Assembly: GCF_044628455.1 (NCBI RefSeq)
Contig: NZ_JBIYZW010000001.1
Coordinates: forward strand, 1,240,001 to 1,304,000
Reading direction: 5' to 3'
From: Solirubrum sp044628455
Lineage (GTDB): Bacteria; Bacteroidota; Bacteroidia; Cytophagales; Hymenobacteraceae
Length of the DNA stretch: 64,000 bases
Positions 31,295 to 40,000 of the stretch are shown one piece after another. The notes beneath the pieces are model-generated. The model did no database searches and was not told the DNA's origin. It was given only the letters and a program-made list of their open reading frames with translations. A program made the translations under genes and the position numbers. Position 1 is the stretch's first letter. Each line of letters opens with the position of its first letter.

Positions 31295-32392
31295 TTATTC
31301 GGTTTCCATGCCGGTGGCCTTCAGCCGGCCCTGCGACACGGCCATCCAGTTGGCCATCTGGTAGAGCAGGCGGGCGCCCACGTTGCCGTTCCAGTCTGAG
31401 TCGCCGGGCGCCACCTCGTTCAGGTCGCAGCCGATGATCTGGCGGCCCGAGCGCACTACGGCCCGGATCAGGTACAGGGCTTCCTCAAACTCAAGGCCAC
31501 CGGGCACGGGCGTGCCGGTGCCGGGGCAGAGCTTGGGGTCGAGTCCGTCGATGTCGAAGCTCAGGTACACCTTCTGGGGCAGTTGGGCAATGATTTTGCC
31601 GCAGACTTTCTTCCAAGACTTTTTGCCGTACTGCTCTTCGCGCAGGAAGCGGTGGTGAAACATCACGATGCGCCCGCCCGACTGGGCAATCAGGTCGGCC
31701 TCCTGCTGGCACAGGTCGCGGATGCCTACCTGCACGAGCTTCTTGACCTGGGGCAGTTGCAGGGCGTTGTACATGATGGAGGCGTGCGAGTACTCGAAGC
31801 CCTCGTAGGCCACGCGCAGGTCGCAGTGGGCGTCGATCTGCAGGATGCCGTATTCTTCGTGGCGCTCGGCCAGGGCGTGCAGGTAGCCCAGCGGGGTGCT
31901 GTGGTCGCCGCCCAGCACCACTACGCCCTTGCCGGCGTCGAGGTAGGCGCCGGTTTTCTCCTTCAGCCACTGCAGCAGCGCCTTGCCGCGCTCGGTTACG
32001 GTGGCGGGCACGGCCTGCAGGTTGCCCGCGCCGGTGGCCGGGCGGCCGTCTTCGAGCCAGCCGATGTAGTCGGCGGCCTGGGTGCGCAGGCGGTTGCTTT
32101 CGGCGGCCCATTCCTCGTCAATGGCTTCCATGGCCAAGCCCATTTTCCAGGCGTCGGGCAGGTCTGGGTCGTAGAGGTCGACCTGGGCCGAGGCTTCGTG
32201 GATGGCCGCCGGACCCTGGGCCGTGCCGGCGCGGTAGGAAACGGTGACTTCCCAGGGCACGGGCACTACCACCACCTGAGCTTCTTCGGGCGTGAAGGGC
32301 AGGCCAAACAGGCCCCCGGAGGTGTCGCCCACGGCGTTGGGGTCGAAGGAGGCAATTTTTTGCTGCAGCGCGAGGACGGTCGGGTCGTGCAT
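31295..32392 (-). CDS. Agmatinase/arginase-family ureohydrolase
   Basis: A 365-residue ureohydrolase starting at ATG 32390-32392 (MHDPTVLALQQKIASF). The Mn2+ ligands are all present: VVVLGGDHS, IDAHCDLR and FDIDGLDP, with the GTPVPGGL segment next to the last. SYRAGTAQGPAAIHEAS near the start is also standard. The family splits guanidino or formimino groups (agmatine, arginine, formiminoglutamate). The Bacteroidota form with this long N-terminus is usually called an agmatinase family protein, but the substrate cannot be fixed. It follows the che operon on the same strand, separated by a hairpin, and no polyamine genes adjoin. Confidence 0.9.
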   Translation of the reverse strand: MHDPTVLALQQKIASFDPNAVGDTSGGLFGLPFTPEEAQVVVVPVPWEVTVSYRAGTAQGPAAIHEASAQVDLYDPDLPDAWKMGLAMEAIDEEWAAESNRLRTQAADYIGWLEDGRPATGAGNLQAVPATVTERGKALLQWLKEKTGAYLDAGKGVVVLGGDHSTPLGYLHALAERHEEYGILQIDAHCDLRVAYEGFEYSHASIMYNALQLPQVKKLVQVGIRDLCQQEADLIAQSGGRIVMFHHRFLREEQYGKKSWKKVCGKIIAQLPQKVYLSFDIDGLDPKLCPGTGTPVPGGLEFEEALYLIRAVVRSGRQIIGCDLNEVAPGDSDWNGNVGARLLYQMANWMAVSQGRLKATGMETE

Positions 32393-32447
32393 GAGTGTGG
32401 TCGGTTGAGTGAGTGGAAAACGGGCGGCGGGGCGGCCCGGAATCAGA

Positions 32448-32488
32448 CGGTGCGCCCGCCCGGCCCCGAGCGGACCGGGCGGGCGCAC
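32448..32488 (-). terminator. GC-rich hairpin at the end of the che operon
   Basis: A perfect 15-bp inverted repeat (32448-32462 with 32474-32488) between the cheC stop and the agmatinase-family start. No T tract follows on the minus strand, so it may be a weak terminator or an RNA-protecting 3' hairpin. Confidence 0.6.
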
Positions 32489-32508
32489 CTGCCAAGGAAC
32501 GGAGCTGG

Positions 32509-33135
32509 CTATTTGCCGCCCGACAAATCGTAGGTGCGGATGATGGTGAGCACCTTAGCGAAGGTTTCGCGGTCGAAGAACAGCATCAGCGGCAGCTCCA
32601 CGTTGCTGTTCTGGTCGGAGAACTGGGTGATGACGGAGAAAATCAGCGGCTGCATCAGCGGGTGGCTCACCAGCAGGTTGTCGAGGGCGCGGGTGATGTC
32701 GCCCTTGGGCGCCGTGGGCGGCGCACCATAGATTTTGGCCTTGAGGATGTTGGCCAGCTGGGTGACCAGGGCGCCGGTGATGATGTTGCTGATTTCCAGC
32801 AGCAGCGACTCCTGCATCTCGTTCAGCTCCACCGTTTCGGCCACGTTCTGGCGCAGGCATACCCGCGAGAGGCGCTGCACGTGCTGGCCCGAGAAAAACA
32901 TGAGCGTGGTGCCGTTGAAGTCACCCTTGATGTCGCTCTGAATTCCCACGTGGCCTGCCTGGTACTTGCGTACCAGCTCCAGAATGTCGCGGCCGCGCAC
33001 AAGTTCGAGGCTGGGCACCTCCAGCAACACCTTTTCCTGGGCAATGGCGGCAAACGAGTCTGCCGCCCGGGCCAGGCCGATGTTGAGTATCTCGCGGATG
33101 ATGTCCCGCTCCAGATCGGTCATGTGCAGGTCCAT
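32509..33135 (-). CDS. CheC-like phosphatase of the chemosensory system
   Basis: A 208-residue CheC/CheX/FliY-fold protein. Both active-site helices of the family are present: LERDIIREILNIGLARAADS (ExxN as E-I-L-N) and LNEMQESLLLEISNIITGAL (E-I-S-N). CheC proteins dephosphorylate CheY-P, and in Bacillus they bind CheD. There is no CheD here. The start may be ATG 33135 or ATG 33123 (MTDLERD). It is the last gene of the receptor-cheW-cheY-cheB-cheA-cheC run, 63 bp after cheA. Because the window has no CheZ, it is the likely signal-off enzyme for the adjacent CheY (inference). Confidence 0.85.
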   Translation of the reverse strand: MDLHMTDLERDIIREILNIGLARAADSFAAIAQEKVLLEVPSLELVRGRDILELVRKYQAGHVGIQSDIKGDFNGTTLMFFSGQHVQRLSRVCLRQNVAETVELNEMQESLLLEISNIITGALVTQLANILKAKIYGAPPTAPKGDITRALDNLLVSHPLMQPLIFSVITQFSDQNSNVELPLMLFFDRETFAKVLTIIRTYDLSGGK

Positions 33136-33198
33136 ACTAAGTCAAATTAGCAAACCGGGTGGCGCGGAAGCGGCAGTCCGAAGTGGTGAGTACGTGTT

Positions 33199-34836
33199 TC
33201 ATGGGCGGCGGGCCAGGAAAAGTCGGGTCAGGGCCGGTACGTCGAGTACCAGACATACTTGCCCGCTGCCAAGGAGCGTGACGCCACCGAACAGGTCAAT
33301 CATGTCCAGCGGCTGGCTCACGGGCTTAATTACAATATCCTGCTGACGCAGAAAGCGGTCGACAATCAACCCCAGGCGGCGGTTGTTGTAGTTGGTGATG
33401 ATGATGTCCTGCCGGCCCTGCAGGGCAGCCTTATCGGCGGGCAGCAGCGGGTCGTCGGTGTCGGCCAGCAGTTCGCGCAGGCTTACCACGGGCACGTTTT
33501 CCTGCTGCACCTCGGCCAGCAGCATGCCGCCGACCACGCTCAGCTGCTCGGGCCGCAACGACACCACCGAGTCGGTGTGCATCAGCGGCAGGGCGTAGGA
33601 ATGGTCTTCCAGCTCGAACAGCAGGGCACCTTTCACGGCAATGGACGTGGGCAGCACCAGCGTAAAGGTGGTGCCCTCTCCCAGGCGCGACTCCACGCGC
33701 ACCTGCCCGCCGAGCGAGTCGATGGCCAGCTTTACCACGTCAAGGCCCACGCCGCGGCCCGAAATTTCGGTTACCTGCTCGGCGGTTGAGAAACCGGCCT
33801 CAAACAGCAGCATGTACACCTCCGAGGGGCTCATGCGGGCGGCGGCCTCGGCCGTCAGCTGCCGCCGCTCCACGGCCTTGCGCCGCACGGCTTCCACGTC
33901 GATGCCGCGGCCGTCGTCGCTGATGCTGATCAGCACGTCGTCGCGCTCGGTCTGGGCCGACAAGCTCAGGTGCCCCTCGGCCGACTTGCCGGCGCGGCGC
34001 CGCTCAGTGGGCGTTTCGATGCCGTGGCCGATGGCGTTGCGCACCAGGTGCAGCAAGGCGTCGGTGATGATCTGCAGAATGTTGCGGTCGATCTGAATAT
34101 CCTGCCCGCTGATGGTCAGTTCCACCTGCTTCTGCTCGGCGGTGGCCACGTCGCGCACCACCCGCGGAAACTTGTTGAACAGGGTCCCTACCCCTACCAG
34201 GCGGGCGTCCATTACCGAGTACTGCAGGTCGTCGGCCAGGCGGCCCAGGTGGGCGGCTACGCTGATGAGCGCGGGGTGGCCGATTTCCTGGCTCAGGGTG
34301 AGCACCCGGTCGCGGTCGATGATCAGCTCGCCCACCAGGTTGAGTAGGTGGTCGAGCTTCTTGATCTGGATGTAAACCAGGTCGGAGAGTTCCAGCTTGC
34401 GGGTGGCGTCTTCGTCGCTGCCCTGCCCGGCGGGTACCTCGGCCACCATTTCCTCGCCCTGCACCAGGCGGTCGAGGTTGCCGGTGAGCGTGCTCACGTC
34501 GGGCAGCGGCTGGTCTTCGTTCACGGCCCGGATCATGCCGCCTACCGCGTCGATGGCGGTAAAGGTCAGCGGCACCACGGCCCCGCTGAATGCCCGCTCC
34601 TTGCTGCGGATCAGCCCGAAGATGGTTTCCATGCGGTGGGCCACTTCGCCGATGGCGGTGAAGCCCATGGCCCGGGCGTTGGCCTTGAGGTTGTGCATGA
34701 GGCGAAACAGCTCGTGCAGGGCCGCTTCGTCGTCGGGCTTCTTTTCCAGCACCGAAATATGCTGGCTCATGGCGTCGTAGGCCTCCAGGGCCTCGGCCAG
34801 AAAAATTTCCCGGTACTCCTGCTCGCGTGACTTCAT
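33199..34836 (-). CDS. cheA: Chemotaxis histidine kinase CheA
   Basis: A 545-residue CheA. P1 (about 1-115) has the phosphoacceptor His48 in LMHNLKANARAMGF. There is no P2 CheY-binding domain. P3 dimerisation (LVYIQIKKLDHLLNLVGELIIDRDRV) follows. The P4 kinase domain has an N box HLVRNAIGHGIE, G1 DDGRGI, and GRGVGLDVVK with GEGTTF. P5 is the CheW-like domain (ALLFELEDHSYALPLMHTDSV...). In the N box the usual RNxxDHG is RNAIGHG, with Gly for Asp, so activity needs checking. The ATG at 34836 overlaps the cheB stop by one base, so the pair is coupled. It autophosphorylates and passes phosphate to CheY (family knowledge). Confidence 0.93.
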   Translation of the reverse strand: MKSREQEYREIFLAEALEAYDAMSQHISVLEKKPDDEAALHELFRLMHNLKANARAMGFTAIGEVAHRMETIFGLIRSKERAFSGAVVPLTFTAIDAVGGMIRAVNEDQPLPDVSTLTGNLDRLVQGEEMVAEVPAGQGSDEDATRKLELSDLVYIQIKKLDHLLNLVGELIIDRDRVLTLSQEIGHPALISVAAHLGRLADDLQYSVMDARLVGVGTLFNKFPRVVRDVATAEQKQVELTISGQDIQIDRNILQIITDALLHLVRNAIGHGIETPTERRRAGKSAEGHLSLSAQTERDDVLISISDDGRGIDVEAVRRKAVERRQLTAEAAARMSPSEVYMLLFEAGFSTAEQVTEISGRGVGLDVVKLAIDSLGGQVRVESRLGEGTTFTLVLPTSIAVKGALLFELEDHSYALPLMHTDSVVSLRPEQLSVVGGMLLAEVQQENVPVVSLRELLADTDDPLLPADKAALQGRQDIIITNYNNRRLGLIVDRFLRQQDIVIKPVSQPLDMIDLFGGVTLLGSGQVCLVLDVPALTRLFLARRP

Positions 34837-35930
34837 CAGTTTCTCGAACGGGTAACGGGCGAAATGCGCGTGAGCACCGGCAGGCTCCGGATGGGCACCG
34901 CGTGCGCATTGATGTAGGCGGCAATGTCGGTTACGGGCAGCACGGCCTGGGCCGCGCCGGCCTGAATCACCGAGCTGGGCATGCCGAACACGGCCGAGGT
35001 CAGCTCGTCCTGCGCCACTACCTGGCCGCCGTGCTGGCGCAGCATCTGGGCGCCGGCGGTACCGTCGCGACCCAGGCCCGAAAGCACCACGCCCAGCACG
35101 TGGCGGCCGGCGGTGCGGGCCGCAGAGCGCATCAGCAGGTCAATATTGGGCTCGTCGAGGCTGGCAGCCGGCTCGGCAGCCAGCTCCAGCACCCAGCCGC
35201 GGCCGGGCACCGAGCGCACCACCTGGTTGCAGCCACCGGGCATCACCGTAATCTGCCCGGCCAGCAGCGAAGTGCCGGGCTGCCCCACCACCACGGGCAG
35301 ACCCGTGGCCCGCCGGATGCGCTCGACCAGCGACATGGTGAAGGCGGCCGGCAGGTGCACGGCCACGACCACGGCGTAGGGCAGCCCCGGGCGCAAGTCA
35401 CGCACAATCTGCTCGACGGCCGCCGCGCCACCGGTAGAGCCGCCAATGACCACCAGACCGCGGGGCGGAATCACGGGCACCGGCCGCCGGCCCAGCAGGC
35501 TGGCTACCGGTTCGGGCGTGGTCAGGTTGACGTGGGCGTGGTTGCGGGCGCGGCGCACCTTGCGCAGCACCTCGCGGCGGCTGTGCTCGTAGTCGGGGTG
35601 CACGGCCGGCAGCAGGGGCGCCAGGTGGTCGTACACGCCCCAGCGGGCCGCTTCGCGCAGGGTACCGGGCCAGGGTGGCGCCGCCGAGTACAGCAGAATG
35701 GGCGCGCGGTAGTAGGCCGTGAGCTGCTCCAGGGTCAGCAGGCGCTGCTCGCCCACCACAATCAGGCCGGGGCGGTGCTGCTGGGCTTTGCGCAGCAGGT
35801 CTTCGGCCCCCGTCGCGGTGGCTACCACGTGGGTATTCGGCTCCGTCCGCAACAGCTTCATGAGCTCCAGCCGGGCGGGGCTGGGCAGGTCGCCGAGAAG
35901 AACGGAAAGCGAAACGGAAGGTGCGGGCAC
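34836..35930 (-). CDS. cheB: CheB-like receptor methylesterase with degenerate receiver
   Basis: The methylesterase domain (about residues 170-340) is intact: GGSTGG (Ser nucleophile), VVAVHLPAAFTMSLVERIRR (His), TVMPGGCNQV, and VLSGLGRDGTAGAQ (Asp). It would remove methyl or amide groups from receptor glutamates. The N-terminal 110 residues have the receiver outline (SVLLGDLPSPARLELMKLLRTEP, RPGLIVVGEQRL, ILLYSAAP), but the phosphoacceptor Asp and the late Lys are missing. GTG 35928-35930 is the chosen start, giving 364 residues; the frame runs on upstream without a convincing start. It lies between cheY and cheA. No cheR is seen in the window. Confidence 0.85.
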   Translation of the reverse strand: MPAPSVSLSVLLGDLPSPARLELMKLLRTEPNTHVVATATGAEDLLRKAQQHRPGLIVVGEQRLLTLEQLTAYYRAPILLYSAAPPWPGTLREAARWGVYDHLAPLLPAVHPDYEHSRREVLRKVRRARNHAHVNLTTPEPVASLLGRRPVPVIPPRGLVVIGGSTGGAAAVEQIVRDLRPGLPYAVVVAVHLPAAFTMSLVERIRRATGLPVVVGQPGTSLLAGQITVMPGGCNQVVRSVPGRGWVLELAAEPAASLDEPNIDLLMRSAARTAGRHVLGVVLSGLGRDGTAGAQMLRQHGGQVVAQDELTSAVFGMPSSVIQAGAAQAVLPVTDIAAYINAHAVPIRSLPVLTRISPVTRSRN

Positions 35931-36022
35931 GGCAGCTACAAACAAAACGCAGAACACCTCAGGTGCGGGCGAAAACCCGCCGGGGTGCAAACCGGGGTGG
36001 TGGGTAAGCGGAGAAGAAAAGG

Positions 36023-36406
36023 TTAGGCCGACGCCTCGTCGTTGTTCTGCAGGGCCGTGCTCACGATTTCCAGCACCTTGTCCTCGGAAAAGGGCTTGAC
36101 GATGTAGGCCGAGGCGCCGCTTTCGAGGGCTTCGTTGACGATAACCTCCTGCCCCACGGCCGAGCACATGACAATCTTCACGTCGGGCAGCTCCTGGCGG
36201 ATATCCTTGAGCACTTCCAGGCCGGTGTTGTCGGGCAGAATTACGTCGAGGGTAATCAGGTCGGGTTTGGACTCCGTGGCCATTTCGCGGGCCTGCTGAC
36301 CGTTGGCTGCTTCGCCTACCACGTCGTAACCGGCGTCGGTGAGCATATTCTTCAGCATCGTGCGCATGTAGAACGAGTCGTCTACGATGAGGATGCGATT
36401 TTTCAT
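36023..36406 (-). CDS. cheY: CheY-like response regulator
   Basis: A 127-residue single-domain receiver starting at ATG 36404-36406 (MKNRILIVDDSFYMRTML). The phosphorylation site is Asp54 (LITLDVILPDNTG), the acidic pair Asp9/Asp10, the switch Ser82 (VMCSAVG) and Lys104 (IVKPFSEDK). There is no output domain, so it acts by binding a target protein. It lies between cheW and cheB and is the obvious phosphoryl acceptor from CheA. The target (gliding or pilus machinery, or something else) is not in the window. Confidence 0.92.
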   Translation of the reverse strand: MKNRILIVDDSFYMRTMLKNMLTDAGYDVVGEAANGQQAREMATESKPDLITLDVILPDNTGLEVLKDIRQELPDVKIVMCSAVGQEVIVNEALESGASAYIVKPFSEDKVLEIVSTALQNNDEASA

Positions 36407-36453
36407 ATCAGTGGGGTGAAGAGGGCGAGGAAATAAAGGAGGAGGCAAAAACG

Positions 36454-36996
36454 TCAGGCCTGTTTACGCTCGGCCCCGGGGGAGGATGCCGCTTTAGGCC
36501 GGAGCTGCATAATTTCCTCGGGAGTCAGCAGCTTGAGCATGTCGAGCACGATGATGATGCGGCCATCGAGCCGGGCAATGCCCTCAATGTATTTGTCGTG
36601 CACGTTCAGGTCCTGAATAAACTCGGGCGTTTTCTCGATGGCCGAGGCCAGGATGGACAGCGGCTGGGGCACCTCGCGCACCACGATGCCGATGGTGTAG
36701 TCGCGGGCCTCGATGGCCAGGGTAAAGCTGTGGTCGGGCAGCTTCTGGCCGGCGGGGCGCAGCTTAAAGCGCTCCTCCAGGTCCACAATGGCAATGATGT
36801 CGCCGCGCAGGTTGGCAATGCCTTTCACGAAGGGCGGCGTTTTGGGCATGCGCGCCACTTCGGGAGTGATGGTTACCTCCTTTACCTGCTCGATGCGAAT
36901 GCCGTATTCTTCGTTGCCGAGCCGGAAAACAATCAGCTGAATGGGAGCCTCGGGTTTCGAGGTCTTTTTTTCCGGTGCCAGGTTCTGGTCAGTCAT
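36454..36996 (-). CDS. cheW: Chemotaxis coupling protein CheW
   Basis: A 180-residue CheW that links receptor and CheA. The domain starts PIQLIVFRLGNEEYGIRIEQVKEVT. It contains VKGIANLRGDIIAIVDLEERF (the conserved NLRG with Arg for receptor contact) and RDYTIGIVVREVPQPLSI, and ends GIARLDGRIIIVLDMLKLL. Short charged tails flank it. It is 68 bp downstream of the receptor gene, and a GC-rich hairpin fills the gap. cheY follows after 47 bp. Confidence 0.93.
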   Translation of the reverse strand: MTDQNLAPEKKTSKPEAPIQLIVFRLGNEEYGIRIEQVKEVTITPEVARMPKTPPFVKGIANLRGDIIAIVDLEERFKLRPAGQKLPDHSFTLAIEARDYTIGIVVREVPQPLSILASAIEKTPEFIQDLNVHDKYIEGIARLDGRIIIVLDMLKLLTPEEIMQLRPKAASSPGAERKQA

Positions 36997-37010
36997 TGGG
37001 GACGAAAGCG

Positions 37011-37051
37011 GCTGCCGGACCGGGCAGGCAAGTGAGGCCCGGTCCGGCAGC
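37011..37051 (-). promoter_or_regulatory. Intercistronic hairpin between receptor and cheW genes
   Basis: A perfect 15-bp inverted repeat (37011-37025 with 37037-37051) between the receptor stop and the cheW ATG, with no T tract after it. It could set the ratio of receptor to downstream Che proteins by partial termination or RNA processing. Confidence 0.6.
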
Positions 37052-37064
37052 TATGCGAGTCGGA

Positions 37065-40000
37065 TTATTTTTTCTTGGCTTTGTTGTCGGCAGGCTTGCG
37101 GGCCGGGGCCGCCTTGGGCGCAGCTTTGGCGGCCGGGGTCGGCGCGGGTTCGGGAGCCGGTGCGGGCGTCACGCGGCGGTTCACCTTGCGGGTAACTGCG
37201 GCCGGTTCCGGCGCGGCTTTCTCGGCCGCCGGGCGCCCCGGCTTGGGAGCCGGCCGGCTGGCGGCGGGCTCGACGCGCACGGTACGCGTGACGGGGCGGC
37301 GCTCCTCAACTACCGCCGCGCCGGCGCGGGAAGGCCGGGCCAGGGGCTGACGGCTGCCGCGCTGGGCTTCTTCACGGCTGAGGGCAGCCTGCTGCTGCAG
37401 GCGGCGCAGGCCGTTGCTGCGCACCGGCACGGGCTCGTAGTACACGTCTTCGGCCAGGTGGTCCATCAGCTGGAAGGCCGAGAGGCCCACCTGCAGGTCG
37501 TCGGCAATGTCGGTGAGCTTCTGGCTCGACACGGTCAGCTCCTGCATCGAGCTGGACAGCTGCTTGGCCGTGCTGGCTACTTGCTGGGTGCCCGAGGCGG
37601 TTTGCTCGGCAATGGCTACTACCTCTTCCACGTACTTCACCACGTCGCCGATGGACGTTTTCTGCACGTCGGTAGCGGTGAGAATGTCGCGCGAGGTGCG
37701 CAGCGTTTCGCCCGAGGAAGTGGCAATGTTCTTAAAGGCCGAGCTTGCCTCGAAGGTGGCGTTCTTGCCCTTCAGTACCCGCCCTTCCATGGTGGCAATT
37801 GCCGCGGCGGCCGAGTCGGTGTCTTTGCGCACGTCTTCTACCAGGGTAGCAATTTCGTTGGCCGACTTGCGGGAGCCTTCGGCCAGCTTGCGGATTTCCT
37901 CGGCTACTACGGCAAAACCCCGACCGGCCTCGCCGGCGCGGGCGGCCTCAATGGCCGCGTTCAGGGCCAGCAAGTTGGTTTGGGCGGCAATGTCGGTAAT
38001 CACGCTCAGCGACTTGCTGATATCCTGCGAGCGAACGGAGAGTACGTCGATGGTTTTGGCCGTCTGGGCCGCTGCACCACTGATTTCCTCCATGTTCTTT
38101 ACCACCTCGGCCACCGTTTTCAGACCCAGCTGCGAGGTTTGCTCACCCAGGATAGCCGATTTGTTCACGATGTCGGCCTTGCCGGCCGTTTCCTTGGTGG
38201 CCTGCATGATTTCCTCGATCAGCTTGAAAGCCTGGTCGGTCTTCAAGGCCTGATTCTGGGCGCCTTCGGCCATCTGCTGCATGGCCAAAGCCACGTCAAC
38301 CGTTACCCGGCTCATCTCCTGCCCTTTCTGGGCCATTTCCTCCGACGAGGTACCCACCACCTGCGAGGACTCGTTGATTTCGGCCAGCAGCTCGTTGAGC
38401 GAGTCCACGGCCGTGTTCAAGGCAATGGCCATGGCGTAGATGTCGCCGGCCGCCGTGGATACTTCTACTTTCTGGGTCAGGTCGCCCTCGGAAATCGAGC
38501 GTACCACGCGCGACACTTCGAGCACCGGCGAGGCAATGGACTCGATCAGGTCGTTGAGCGTGTCCACGATGTCTTTCCACGAGCCCGACACACCGCCAAC
38601 CGTGGCGCGCTCCGTCAGCTTGCCCTCGACCCCGGCTACGCGGGCTACGCGGCTTACTTCCTGGGCCAGACGGTTCAGGTCGTCCACCATGCGGTTGATG
38701 GTGTCGGCCAGCTCGGCCACCTCGCCGCGGGCTTCCAGGGTCAGCTTCTGGGTCAGGTCACCCTTCGATACCCCGGTTACTACCTTCACGATGCCGCGTA
38801 CCTGGGTGGTGAGGTTAGCCGCCAGCGTGTTTACGTTGTCGGTCAAATCCTTCCACACGCCCGTTACGTTGGGCACGTTGGCCTGGCCGCCGAGGCGGCC
38901 TTCGGTGCCTACTTCCTGCGCCACGCGGGTTACCTCGCCGGCGAAGATGTTGAGCGAGTCCACCATGCGGTTGATGTTGTCTTTGAGGTCGAGCAGCTCG
39001 CCTTTTACATCAACCGATACTTTCTGGCTCAAATCGCCGCGGGCTACCGCGGTGGTTACGTTGGCAATGTCGCGCACCTGCGAGGTGAGCGAGGCGGCCA
39101 TGAAGTTTACGTTGTCGGTGAGGTCTTTCCAGGTACCGCGCACGTTGGGCACCACGGCCTGGCCGCCGAGCTTGCCCTCGGTGCCTACTTCGCGGGCCAC
39201 GCGGGTTACTTCGTCACCAAACGTGTTCAGCGAGTCCACCATCTGGTTGAGGTTTTCCTTCAACTGCAGCAGCTCACCTTTCACGTTTACCGTGATTTTC
39301 TGGCTCAAGTCACCGCGGGCTACCGCCGTTGCCACGTTGGCAATGTCGCGTACCTGACTCGTCAGGTTCGAGGCCATCGTGTTCACGTTGTCGGTGAGGT
39401 CCTTCCAGGTACCACCTACGTTCGGCACGTTGGCCTGACCGCCCAGGATACCCTCGGTACCTACTTCGCGGGCCACGCGGGTTACCTCGCCGGCGAAGAT
39501 GTTGAGCGAGTCCACCATCTGGTTCAGAATGTTCTTCAGATCCAGCAGCTCGCCCTTTACGTCGACGGTGATTTTCTGGGTCAGGTCACCCTTTGCTACG
39601 GCCGTTGCCACGTTGGCAATGTCTCGTACCTGAGAGGTCAGGTTCGAGGCCATCGTGTTCACGTTGTCGGTCAGCTCTTTCCAGGTACCACCAACGCGGG
39701 GCACCACAGCTTGCCCGCCGAGCTTGCCCTCGGTGCCTACTTCACGGGCCACGCGGGTTACTTCGTCACCGAAGATGTTCAGGGAGTCCACCATCTGGTT
39801 CAAGATGTTCTTGAGCTCCAGGATTTCGCCCTTCACGTTCACCGTCATCTTCTGCGACAAGTCGCCGCGGGCTACGGCGGTAGCTACGTTGGCAATGTCT
39901 CGTACCTGCGAAGTCAGGTTCGAGGCCATGTTGTTTACGTTGTCGGTGAGTTCTTTCCAAACCCCGCCTACGCCCGGCACCACGGCCTGCCCGCCCAGCT

